The position numbers and the translations under genes are program-made. From Epiperipatus broadwayi (taxonomy: Eukaryota > Onychophora > Udeonychophora > Euonychophora > Peripatidae): a DNA stretch of 64,000 nt. Position 1 is the stretch's first letter. Each line of letters starts with the position of its first letter. The stretch is from NCBI GenBank assembly GCA_028023455.1, contig JAQFVV010000020.1, positions 10,702,385-10,766,384 on the forward strand. Direction: 5' to 3'. The notes beneath the pieces are model-generated. The model had not been told where the DNA came from. It ran no database searches and worked only from the letters and a program-made list of their open reading frames with translations. Below, piece after piece: positions 33,262 through 44,519 of the stretch.

Positions 33262-33955
33262 CTTTTACTGACTGTTGACTTTGACAGAATAAACTAAATG
33301 CTAAGAATATTTTTTAAATTCTGTTTTCACAATGAAAGGTCCCAATTCAATTTCCATACTGTCGCTGGTAAGAATGGAACACCCAAAGAAGAGAAAAGAC
33401 TAATATCACTTAATGTTGTGCTATAGACCAATCTTATATTTGCTAAAATCAAGAATTATATTTATTTAAAAAGTTTAAGTAATAATTTACTAAGGCTGTA
33501 ACCTTAGAAATAAGCGTCTGAAAAATACGAAGGTAAGGACCTCTATAGGTCTTAAAACACAAGCTTATGCTATGTAACCTTAGAAATAAGCATCTGAAAA
33601 ATATGAAGGTAAGGACCTCTATAGGTCTTAAAACACAAGCTTACGCTATGTAACCTTAGAAATAAGCGTCTGAAAAATACGAAGGTAAGGACCTCTATAG
33701 GTCTTAAAACACAAGCTTACGCTATGAAGAAAAGCGTAAGCTTGTGTTTTAAGACCTATAGAGGTCCTTACCTTCGTATTTTTCAGACGCTTATTTCTAA
33801 GGTTACAGCCTTAGTAAATTATTACTTAATATAATAATGGGTGTTTAATAAAATTTATAATTAAAAAGTTTAAATAAAGTTTGAACTTTTTTAAAGACAT
33901 TTAACAATTAATTCTAAATGATGGAAATATTTCAATATATAATTACAACTTTGTT
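33262..33955 (+). mobile_element. SINE-2, copy d, split by a foldback element
   Basis: The 5' part 33262-33474 has CTGACTGTTGACTTTGACAG, TACTGTCGCTGGTAAG and AGAAGAGAAAAGACTAATAT. The 3' part 33830-33955 has TAATAATGGGTGTTTAATAA, AAGTTTAAATAAAGTTTGAA and AATGATGGAAATATTTCAAT. The foldback at 33475-33829 is inserted between them. Confidence 0.7.
33475..33829. mobile_element. foldback element with 3 x 76 bp internal repeat
   Basis: Outer inverted ends TTAAGTAATAATTTACTAAG..GCTGTAACC pair with GGTTACAGCC..ATTACTTAA. The left side holds three 76 bp direct repeats (33498, 33574, 33650; GTAACCTTAGAAATAAGCRT..GACCTCTATAGGTC..TACGCTAT). The right side holds a single inverted copy. Same family as 52217-52386. 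Confidence 0.9.
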
Positions 33956-34059
33956 GAAAGAAGTATTTTACATTAAATTTTAAGATATCCTGTATTTCCT
34001 TTGCATCACAAAAATCTATGCATATTTCATAATATTAAGGCCTTAAAATTATAACTATA

Positions 34060-34905
34060 TTATATGTATTTGGAAAGGGTAAACCAGCCATTGAATAGCC
34101 CATTAGAGGCAAAAACCTCTTGAATAGCTAGTTAATCATAGAGGAATAATGAAAGAGAAGACATTATTAATAAGATTTATAATCGCCATTGCATAATGAG
34201 AATTGGAGTTTTCCATCCCTGTTTGTCTCTTTAAGAACTAGATACCCACTTACCAATCAATGTTAGATAATTGGATGGAGTAATTATGGGTCAACTACCC
34301 AAAAGAATCATTCTAATATTGATTAGAATATTTACATTTTTTTTTGTTTAACTGTATTTAAATAGCAGATTATAAACATGTTGATGTGTTATAATTTTAC
34401 ATAAATCACCATGCATTAAGTGACCATACATCTATAATAATTTGAAAACACATACAAAGGCAGTGTGGTTACATATTCAAACAGAAATAGGGTTTCATCA
34501 TATCTATTTTTCCTTGATAAAGAGTCCATTAAATAATCAATCATGGAGGAATAATGAAAAAGACATTATTAAGATGTTCATCAATTTTTGAGAGATGACA
34601 ATTTAAGTTGCCCATCCTTGTTTTATTCTTTAACTAATAATAACTGGACACCTATTTACTGACCAATAGTTTGATAATTAAATGGATTACCTATTGACTA
34701 GCTACCAGAAAGAACCTTTGTAATTTTGATTAAGCCATCCAGCTTATAAGAATGGCAAGCAAATGAGCTATTGTTTCACCACAAGATTTTCCACGCATCA
34801 TTATGTGAGTATTCATCTACAATAATAGTCTCATATAAGATGCGTGTAGCTATATATTTTACACAAAAAGTGAGTTTCAATATATCTATTTTCCCTTAGA
34901 AAAAC
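34060..34905. repeat. diverged tandem repeat, period ~400 bp
   Basis: Two units share GAGGAATAATGAAA..GACATTATTAA, CCCATCCTTGTTT, GGACACCTATTTACTGACCA and TTTCAWCATATCTATTTTYCCTT in the same order. Old duplication, non-coding. Confidence 0.65.
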
Positions 34906-35570
34906 GAACTTTAAAATTAAATTTTAAAAGAATAAAGAAAAATTCTGTTCTGAATAGCAAGCAGTAGTTTTCACACACACAATATATATATTTAAAATAA
35001 AATAATCATGATTTATTAAAAAATTTTTGCTTTGAAAAATTCAGTATTTTGAGTGAATTGAAAAAATAACAATCGCAACTTCAAAGGGATTTTTCAAACA
35101 AAAGATTAAACTCGCAATAAAAAGAACAGTTAAAAAAAATGCTGATAGAATATATTAAGCAGACTTAATTACAAACGAGCAGAAATTTTAATTCCATTCA
35201 TCTTTTAAAAAATATTTTAATAATATGGAATATTTAAATTTTAATTTGGGCGCGCGTTTATTTTTACCTAGTGTGATTAGTGTAGCGACAAAAAAAATGG
35301 ACTCGAATTAAAGATTCCGGAGAAAATCTTGAAATAAAAAAAAAAAATCTGGTAAATTAAATCAGAACTATTGCGCTCAATCTGCCATTTTGGGTTTGTA
35401 AAATTTGTAAATTAAGTTAATTACGTAAAATTTAAAAAAGTTTCATCATTTTCACACAGCAGCCCCATTGAAAATAAATTCCGAAAACAGTTGTTAAAAA
35501 AAAATTAATAAAAAAAAACTATCGTTTTATATACTGTATATAGTTAAGCAATATAGCAGCGAATCACAAT
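34906..35570. other. intron, unassigned
   Basis: Includes GGGCGCGCGTTT near 35247, which is unusual for this AT-rich intron, and otherwise AT-rich sequence. No gene or repeat family recognised. Confidence 0.4.
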
Positions 35571-35574
35571 ATTC

Positions 35575-35925
35575 TTAGGTTAACATGGGTGTGACAAGAA
35601 TCTCGCCCTCAGGGTGGCCTTTGACCATTCCATCATCAGATTTTCAATTGGATGGACGGTTGAAGAGTTGGAGAGTGGAGCAGATTGAAGCCTGTCCATT
35701 AAAGTATGAGGATTGGCTATCTTGATATATATCTGAGCACTTATGGCATATATGTGTGGAGATGGTAATCTGGACCAACTTATGATTGCTGGTTTAGCAT
35801 GAAATACGTATATTGGTGATTATTTATCTTTTCAACATATATGTGTTCAAGTGTATCAGTGTTATGAGATAGTGGGGAGAGTGGTGGGTCATGTGAAAGT
35901 TTGTGCTCATATACCCTATATATTA
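35575..35925 (+). mobile_element. hammerhead-bearing short element, near full-length copy
   Basis: The longest copy. A 5' region (GGTGTGACAAGAATCTCGCC, CAGGGTGGCCTTTGACC, TTGGAGAGTGGAGCAGATTG) precedes GAGGATTGGCTATCTTGATA, the ribozyme core, and the 3' block ending TTTGTGCTCATATACCC. It shares 5' sequence with 21480-21600. Confidence 0.8.
35774..35817 (+). ncRNA. hammerhead ribozyme motif with core mutation
   Basis: ACCAA, CTTATGA, TTGCTGGTTTAGCAT, GAA, ATACGTAT, A, TTGGT. The core G of CUGAUGA is T here; that position is essential, so this copy should be inactive although all helices are kept. Confidence 0.68.
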
Positions 35926-35944
35926 ATAAATAAAAAAAGATCGA

Positions 35945-36250
35945 ATACAACTGCCTTGTGACGCAATGGTAACGCATCTCCCTGATAGACCTATGCCATT
36001 GGATTTGAATCCAGATTAACTGAAAATTCATTTTAGACGCTCAGGATTTTGCTCCCAAATAGCTGTCCATAGCTAACCCATCCAACATTGGGCAATAATG
36101 AATCTTTAGCTAACCTTAGCTAGAAGATAAAACAAAAATGCAATCGATCACCATCTGGCAATTAATAAGCCTTATGAATACTATCCTTTCCTTCATTATT
36201 CCTTTATGAGGGGTCATTGGAGAAGCTTGTGCTCTGCAATAGGTTATCTA
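35945..36250 (+). mobile_element. SINE-3 (tRNA-derived), copy a
   Basis: CTGCCTTGTGACGCAATGGT, AACGCATCTCCCTGATAGA and GGATTTGAATCC form a tRNA-like head with box A and box B. The body has CCATCCAACATTGGGC, TAGAAGATAAAACAAAAATG and GAGAAGCTTGTGCTCTGCAA. A second copy with the same order is at 47648. Confidence 0.72.
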
Positions 36251-36649
36251 TTAAAAAAGATTTATAACTGCAAAGCTGAAGCAATATCTACCACTGGGTT
36301 ATGTAGTTTTGATGCTACATAATTCAACGGGTGATACTTTCGTTTTAGAATTATAGATATTTAAGTTATGATTATTTATTTATTATTAAAAAAATTATCT
36401 TTTATATATTGTCACATTTAACCCAAGTTTTGCAAAAATATATAATGTCACTTGAAATTCATTCTTTACTGATATCAATAGATTTAAATAATCAATTAGC
36501 CCCCCCCCCAGCTAGCAGTAAATGAGTATTTAACAAATTTTAGTTGATTTTGTGCATTCTATCTAACTATAAACAAAATGAGTCATCAAGAATCATACTG
36601 ATGACAGACAAATACTGGTTATGACTTATATTGTGCTAGATGTGATGTG

Positions 36650-38330
36650 ATGTATTATGGCTTCTCCTTAAACGAAGTCAAGAATCTCTCAGCAATTATG
36701 CCTAGAGAAAATTGTTAGCCACTTTATTTTCCATTCCCCAGTCTAAGTTTTCCCATATTCTGCTCCATGTCATTTTCACAACATAATCTTTGTCAACTCT
36801 ATGGCCTTTATATCTAAATCCCCCTTATCTTTTCCTAAACCCAGCATAAAAACCAATAATCCACTTTCTGTATAATCACTTTTTTTATATTTATTCTTCC
36901 ATAACTTCATTATATGTACTCTTTCTGTTTTCAAGCATTTACATTAAATTAATGAATGCCTAATATGTTCTATTCCTTCCTCATATAATTTACAGACTAA
37001 ATCACCCATTTTTTTCCATTTACATGTATATTCTTTTGTTGCTAAAGATCCTGTTCGAGCCTCAAACAATAAACTACTTTCCTTACTATTATCATATATT
37101 AACTCTCACCTAATATTCTGTTTATTTCTATATACAGTATATTTAAACTCTTTTTACTCACCATACTAGTTCTCCATCTCTCTAGAACTCCCTATTCTTT
37201 ATTAATAAATCTATTCTTTTATCCCACTCCTTACCACTATAACACTCAACAATCCTCCTAACACAATCATCCCACCTTTTGTACAAATATACTGATATAA
37301 ATTCTTTATCTAAATCTTTTGCATACCACATTGCCTTGCTCACACATCTTGTTGCCTGCCCTTTACTCATAACCCAATTAAATATTATTTTGGTGATTCT
37401 TTTATTATCCATAAACTGCAATCTTTTTTATTTTACTTTTTTCATCTCTCATATGCAAACTTGACCATACCATTTCTCCTTGAATTGCCTCCCTTGCTGT
37501 CCATACATCTGCATCCAATGCATGTCTTCCTACTTCCCTTTGAACTTTTTCTAAGTAATTTAATACCCCTCTACTAACACATAATGCATCATTACTATAT
37601 GTTAACCCTGCTACTGCAAGTCTTCTATAATTCTAGCTACATCATATTTATTATATGAAAACACTGTTAATTTCTTTATCAATCCTTTTCTTTTCTTTAC
37701 TTCATTTATCTATTTTTTCACCCATTTATCCAAATAATTTTTCTGATTACTTAAAATAATTCCCAAATAACTATATCTATTCACCACACTTAATTTAATA
37801 TCTCCTAATAAAAAATCTACATCTTCTCTTTCCCCAGTATTAACCATCATTATATTTGATTTTTTTCCGTTAAATTTAATCCCTATCTCTTTACCCACCC
37901 TTAACTTCCATATCTTCTTTTCTTTCTGCACACAAAAAAATATATCATCCAAAAAAAAAAAAAGACCTGACAAAATATATACTTCCTTACCACCTATTAA
38001 CAGTATCTCTATCCCTCTTCCTAATCTTTCCATTTCTCTTTCCATTTCACTCAAATACAACACAAACAAAATAGGTAACATAGGGCATCCTTGCCTTAGT
38101 CCCACCCCATTTTTAACTTTAACTGATTCTATATTCTTTAATTGATATATATATATATAATAATTATTTTCATATAATTTCTTAATAATATCTATTAAAG
38201 CTTCATCAATTCCCAAATTTGCTAAACTTATCCATAATCTATTTCTATTTACTCTATCATATGTCTTCTCTATATCTATAAAACTCATATATAACTGTTT
38301 ACCTGAATTCCTATTCATATTCATAAGTTT
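36650..38330 (-). pseudogene. LINE reverse transcriptase with C-terminal domain (degenerate)
   Basis: The longest frame (38324-37710) has FIDIEKTYDRVNRNRLW (RT motif with catalytic Asp), GVGLRQGCPMLPILFVLYL (motif B region), FFFLDDIFF (where FADD/YADD is expected), GIKFNGKKSNIM and YSYLGIILS. A later frame gives RITKIIFNWVMSKGQATRC and AKDLDKEF. Further on come ARTGSLATKEYTCKWKKMG and LVCKLYEEGIEHIRHSL, the decayed CxxC..E..H zone. Frameshifts separate the parts. The FLDD residue lies beside a long T run, so the change may be slippage damage. It is non-LTR by motif order; the clade is not assigned. Confidence 0.8.
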
Positions 38331-38334
38331 GACA

Positions 38335-38720
38335 CTTAAATATCATATGACATATTGAACAATAACTATTCCGTTTACATGACTTGTGGTCATTTACAAA
38401 ATAAAATTTATTCTGATAAAATCTTAGTTATAAGTTATGGTTGTAAATTTTTATAAAGCTTATTATAATTCCACAAGAACATTATTAATTGGGATTAAAA
38501 AAAATTGGCCAACTATGTTCAAACAGGGTCATCTATTAACAATATTATATATTATAATAAATAAATTATTCTGAATTATTAAGCATATACAAGAATAACT
38601 TAATAATATGGCACTACTGTGTGTGTGTAATTGTTAATTATGATTTAGTATTCAAATCTGAGGAAGACATGCACATTTTTTTTTCAAGTAGCTGAGAATT
38701 TCTAAGCAAATATAGGATTT
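38335..38720. other. intron, AT-rich
   Basis: No feature seen. Confidence 0.5.
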
Positions 38721-38722
38721 GT

Positions 38723-38810
38723 GTCAAGCGTTGGTGGCCGAATGGTTAGCACAGCTGCCTTACAAGCAGTTGTCCGGGGTTGGCCGACGCTTCAACACAT
38801 TAAAAAAAAA
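38723..38810 (+). mobile_element. tRNA-like mini-SINE, copy 6
   Basis: Short subfamily: GTCAAGCGTTGGTGGCCGAA, TGGTTAGCACAGCTGCCTTA, CAAGCAGTTGTCC, GGGGTTGGCCGACGCTTCAA, CACATT plus an A-tail. Flanked by AGGATTTGT at 38714-38722 and 38811-38819. The box B is damaged by a short deletion. Confidence 0.85.
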
Positions 38811-38819
38811 AGGATTTGT

Positions 38820-39655
38820 TTCAAATGGTTGGCCTATGATGAAACTAGCTAAATGATAAAACATGCAAGAAAAAACATTAGTTATGTTTCAGAGTTCCTG
38901 TGACAGATGGTCTATACCATGCAATATTTTTTATGGCTGTTTGCTTTAGCATTGTTTTTACCTATAAGAAAAAAAATCTTCCTAATTACTAAACTGCTAT
39001 TGAAAATCTTATAAATATGCTAATTTCTTTGGACGGTTGTTGATGTAATTTAAAAATGAACAATTTTTAATTAATCATTAGTAAAAAATTATCATGTGGC
39101 AAGTCATTCATATAATTTTCAACATTTGCAATAAGCAATAATTCACTTGAAAAGTAGTAAGGATATAATTGTTTATACTAAAATATAATGATTTTATTCA
39201 TTTTTAAATAAATTATTTCTGTGTGTGAGAGGACTGTATTTTGCCTGAGTTTGATCCCATTCATATCAGTTCAAAGATAAATGAGTATTCTAAAATAATT
39301 TTCAGAGATTGTTAATTGCATTTACTATATTTTACTTACATAAAACAAGATTGATTAAAAATACTATTTTTTTTTTTTAAATATATAAATGAATCAATAA
39401 AATTCTATATACCTCACCATTCTTTTAAATGTCTATCTGTGTAGATAAACACTATTTTTATAAGAATGAGGTTAAAAATATTGAAATCAATAATGTTTAA
39501 ATATATTTTACTAAATGTTATCTAGAAAGTTACAAATTGTAACATTTGGGAATCTATAGGAAGCACAATCTCCACATAGTAAAACCAATTTTATTTTATA
39601 TAGTTTGAATCCTCATATATAAATTATACCAATTACATATAGTCTGTAATCCTCC
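38820..39655. other. intron, AT-rich
   Basis: No gene or repeat family recognised. Confidence 0.5.
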
Positions 39656-39659
39656 AATA

Positions 39660-40100
39660 TTAGAAATAATACTAAATCATCCATGCACTCTACTACTGTT
39701 ACACAATGCTTTATTTAGCACCCTCTTTTACAGTTTCGATTGCACCAGCAATCTTCTTCAGAACTACAATATAATATAAACATATGAATATAAATATAAC
39801 ATATATATATATATAGAATATATATGTATAGGAAATTTTTTAATTAATAAATATAGAATATAAAAAAGGGTAAAAAATTATATATTTAAAAGGTAATAAA
39901 TAGATGATGATTACAGGATGTATATATATAGAATGTAAATTATATTTATATTCATAAGTTTGTATTATGTTGTAGTTCTGAAGAAGATTGCTGCAGCAAT
40001 CGAAACTGTAAAACAGGCTGATAAATAAAGCATTATGTAACAGTAGTAAAGTGCAAGGATGATTTAGTATTATATGGTATACATTTGGCAATGCTATACA
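39660..40100. mobile_element. foldback element F4
   Basis: Arms TACTACTGTTACACAATGCT on the left and its complement AAGCATTATGTAACAGTAGT on the right, separated by ~200 bp of AT-rich sequence with TA repeats. Each arm has the shared hairpin: right arm CTGAAGA-A-GATTGC-TGCA-GCAATC-GAAAC (39978-40006). Sister of F3. Confidence 0.85.
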
Positions 40101-40138
40101 AAATAATTATTATACTTCTTGAAGAACTATACAAATGA

Positions 40139-40210
40139 TATTGATATAAGAGCTCACCAAATTTCCTTACAATATATTGATATAAGAGCTCACCAAATTT
40201 CCTTACAATA
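40139..40210. repeat. 36 bp perfect tandem duplication
   Basis: TATTGATATAAGAGCTCACC AAATTTCCTTACAATA occurs twice without gap. Confidence 0.95.
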
Positions 40211-41620
40211 AAGTAAGATATTTTTTAAAAAACAAGAATATTAAAATAAAAGTATGCATAGAAAAAGAAAAAGGGGAAAAACCCAAATTAAGGGAAATGA
40301 ATTAGATATTGTTGAAAAAATAATATATTTTGAAGTAATATCAATAGTGAACTTATTTGACAATATATATATATATATAAAATTAAGAATAGCCATAGCA
40401 AAAAAAGGGCAAATCACAGGGAGGATTTGGCAAGCAGACATCAAGTTTTAAAATAGAAAAATTATATATGCATATATTTAAATAGTATATATTATGGGGT
40501 TATGAAATATAAATGAGGATAAAAAATTTCAGTGAAAAGAATTTTTGTATTTGAAAGATTTTGCTAAAGAAAGTTCTTGCGAATTGGAAGTATAGAGAAA
40601 ATTTCTAATAAATATACACAAAATTAGAATCAAGCAAGCCAAAAAAAAAAAAGAAGCAACAATTGTTTAATGATATCTATCAAATAAATGATGATTGAAA
40701 ATTAAAATTCCTCATATTTAGTATTCTCACATAAATAAAATACACACTACTATTATAGAGCTAAAGGCAAAATGGATGGTGAGAAATAAAATAAATGGGC
40801 ATCCAATAACTCGATCTGGCAGTGCCAAAGCAAGTAAGCCATGCTCTTTCTCATGGATGGGTTTAACAAATACACTAGTAACAGAAACAATTAACATAAA
40901 ATGCCAAAATTGATACCTGTCTCCAAGAAGCATATCAATTAATCATTGAAAAATGCATGAATTTGTTAATAATAAATTAACAGATAACTTGCACACATAC
41001 CCATATGCACAATAACACATATACTTGATCTAAAATATATGCAAACTAACATACCATAATTTCACAGCAATATCAAATATCAAGAATTTTAAAAGCCACC
41101 CCAATCCCAACTCACACATCCAACTTCCAAACATTCCATTCATACATATTAAACATAAAAAAAAACATTTTTATCCTATGTGCAGTAATAAATTTTTATC
41201 ATATTGGAATAAAATTCCAAGAACTTTTATACATAAGAAACAAACAAAAAAGAAATTTTTAAAAGATATTGACATCATAAAATGCATTATAACAACTTCA
41301 CATCTCACTTTAATCTTTCTATTTCTGTTTAATATTTTTATCTTCTTTTACTCAATGTAATCTATTAAAAAATGCTGGAACTTCAATAATTAAATGGTTA
41401 GTTACTCAGTAGTCATGTAATATTCAAATATCTAAAGTGACAGGTTGAGCTTTAAATCCTAATTCTTTCAGCTCACCACTGTACCATTATAGTAAAATAC
41501 TCAAAAACTATATATATATATTGAGATACTTTGGTCTTACTGATACCACTTTATAAAAAAGGCAGATTAGTTTTTAATGATATGATTTATTATCTTTAAT
41601 TTAATTATTAAAGATATCAT
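40211..41620. other. intron, AT-rich
   Basis: No supported gene. The overlapping frames at 40241-40451 on both strands are low-complexity. Confidence 0.5.
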
Positions 41621-41800
41621 CATCATCAACCATTATCAATCCACTGCAGGATGAAGGTCTCTCCAAGTTCAATCCATCTTTTCCTATCTTTAGCTTCTCT
41701 TTTCCACATCACCCCTGCACACTTTCTTATTTCATCCATCCATCTCACATGTGGTCTCTTTCTGGGTCTTTTACAATCTCTTGAAATCCAGTTTAATATT
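41621..41800 (-). pseudogene. RTE-type LINE 3' end, copy 2
   Basis: The minus strand encodes a KRPRKRPHVRWMDEIRKCA-like block (TGTGGTCTCTTTCTGGGTC on the plus strand) and ends CTGCAGTGGATTGATAATGG then TTGATGATGATGAT. Matches copies at 28172 and 52962. Confidence 0.72.
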
Positions 41801-41804
41801 AGAG

Positions 41805-44515
41805 ATATAGAAATTATTAATTAAAAAAATGAAATGATTTTATTGTTTGAAAGTTTATAAAAAGTTTGAACACTGGAAAGACCATAACTGGAATTGATCT
41901 GAAACCTTATGCTCTAGAACCAGACATTCTCTAGGTGCAGTAAACTACACAGGACTATAATAAAATGTATAACACAATATATTTATCTGGTATATGATTT
42001 ATATTAGTATTGTAAAAAAGGAAAAAATAAATAAGTATTTCGCTTTCTTAAAAAAAAAAGTATAAAGTGTTTGTAGTTAAAAAAAATTAAAATATGGTAT
42101 GAAGAAAAGTATATTTATGTTTTTAAAATATATATTATATATAAAATCCCTATTTTCTCTGTTGACTGATTGGTGAATGTATGTTTGTCCACAAATGTTT
42201 ATTCATAAAGATTGTTACATGTTACAACCAATTAAAAATACTATTACATTCACCCATAAAGCCTGAAAGGCCAAGCATTTACTAATATAACAACTTTTAC
42301 TTAATTTATATTACACCTTTAAAAAAATTTGATAAAGCAATCAATTAACAAAAAAATATTACAAAAATGATGGGCTGAAAGCCCAAAGAAAATAATGTTG
42401 TCAAATTCATGAATAATAATGGAATGGTCATTACTTTGTCATTTGTTTAGCTTCAGCTGGCATGTTTCATGGCTCATGGTAAAGTACTTGAAACCACTGG
42501 CATGGAGTGAGCTACATTTACTACTGTTTGTAAATTTAGCGAAAAAGGTTGCCAGCCAGCTGCAAAAACAGCTACAAATGCTGATCGTAATTCAGTGTTA
42601 GGGTGCTTTGTGCTTTCATGGTTTGTCAATCCCCTAATATAGTTCAGATGAATGACATAAATCAGCAATGTTTAGTAAAAAATATATTTATATTAAATCT
42701 TAAAAAAAAATTGTTAAAACAATCAATTATTATAAAAATGATGTTAACTATTGCTGGATACATTTCAAACATTTTTAATTTTATTTTTCAATTCGGAATT
42801 TCTCACATTTATTTATATAATATTAAAATCTTTTGCTTAATTTACGTTATATCTTAAAAAAAAAAAGTTAAAGCAATCAATTAAAAAAAAAGATGGTCCC
42901 TTTATATATATTGGGTATATATATAAAAGTCAATTTTCTCAGGAAAATCAGTAATTATTTTAAAAGCCAAATCATTACTAAACAAATAGGATTGCAGATA
43001 TAATGTTTCAATTAGAGAAACAGAACACCTTATGTAGTTATTCTAAAAATTATATCTTGCTATCACTGGAGAAGGAGAATAAGTACAGTAATTAATCTTA
43101 GAAAAATATTCTTTATTTATAGTTAGATGATAAAATTTAAAAATAAGCATGCTTATTACCTTAGTTTAATTATTTTCAATTCATCCTCTAAAGGAAGATC
43201 TTATGACTATTCTAGCACTCAATGTATTATTAATTTAATACAACAATGCATTGTGCAATGTATTATACAATTTGGAAAATTACTAGATATACAAAAAGCA
43301 TGGATGCTGTAAACAGATGAAATCTCAAAAAATAAAATAGCATGGGACAGTTTTCTTAAATTATTGAGAAACTGTCACATAATTTACAAGTGGTATTGTT
43401 CTAATTTTTATACACTGTGGAAATTGATATAAACAAAATATAAATAAGTAAATAGAAAAACAGTGATACCTTAAAAAAACAACAACAACAAGTGATATAT
43501 ACCACTAAAAATGGCCACATAATTTATAATTGTTCTGTTGTAATGAATTGCATTAAAATAATAACCATTATTATTACTATGTGATATTATAATAGGAGAT
43601 AAACTTGTCACTTATTGTTGCTGAAATCAACGAATAAAATTGAGTTTGGAGTTGAGCAGAAAGAGTTTATAAAATATAAAACTATTCTTTTTAAATACAT
43701 CTTCATGATGTTCAAGTTTATTAAAGTTTAAATGGAAACTGTAAATTATACTATAAAAAGAGGAAAGCAATAACAAACTATCAAAGACAACCAAATATGA
43801 TCTTTGACCATGACTGGTTCTCTATTGTCTAATTCTTCTATTTGGCTTTGGACAGAGAAGTTTAAAAAAAAAGGGGGGGGGACCAGAAGTGACAGTGCTA
43901 ACTGCATTTATGGACTTGAACTCTAGTCTGCCATTCTGTCTCTGAACTAAAGCATACAGAAAATTATATTAAGAAATGAATAAGATATATGTATATAAAA
44001 GCTATTTTATATACTCGTAAATAATAATAAAAAATGATGAGAATTCAACATAAATATCAGAAATGATTTAAAGAGCCACATTACATGTGATAAAAGTTTC
44101 AAAACCATTTATTCACAGGAGAATGATTTAAAGCACTGGAACCATTCAATTCAGAAATATCAAATTTCCTGAAAGTGTTGATTTGTCTAAAAGATAATGG
44201 GCACTTAAACATTTTAGCATAATCTTATCTATCCATCTCTGACATTCTATAAAGCAACATCAAATTTTATATTTCTGTATAAAAATGACATTAAATGTCT
44301 ACATTTATAAAAATATTTACACACACACACACATATAAACCCCATAAATTGTTTAATTATTAAATTTATATATAGTCTTTATAATAAATTACAGATATAA
44401 AAATGAAGATTTATTAGAATAGCCTGCTAATTAAAAAAACGTCAACAAAATAAATTAAAATTAATTTATGTATTTTTTTTTAGTACAGCTCTGTGGATTG
44501 GATTTACCTCACTGA
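41805..44515. other. intron; one odd open region at 42474-42668
   Basis: Mostly AT-rich. On the minus strand 42474-42668 is a GC-richer frame including LRSAFVAVFAAGWQPFSLNL that I do not recognise and that lacks convincing splice sites. A run of nine G is at 43873-43881. Confidence 0.35.
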
Positions 44516-44519
44516 TATT

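Noticed and set aside
33498-33725. Three regular 76 bp direct repeats considered as a CRISPR-like array
   Set aside because: No unique spacers; the units are contiguous and lie inside a eukaryotic foldback element.
42474-42668. GC-richer minus-strand open frame considered as an exon
   Set aside because: No recognisable domain, no matching splice borders in phase with the musashi exons, and no homologous block in Msi proteins.
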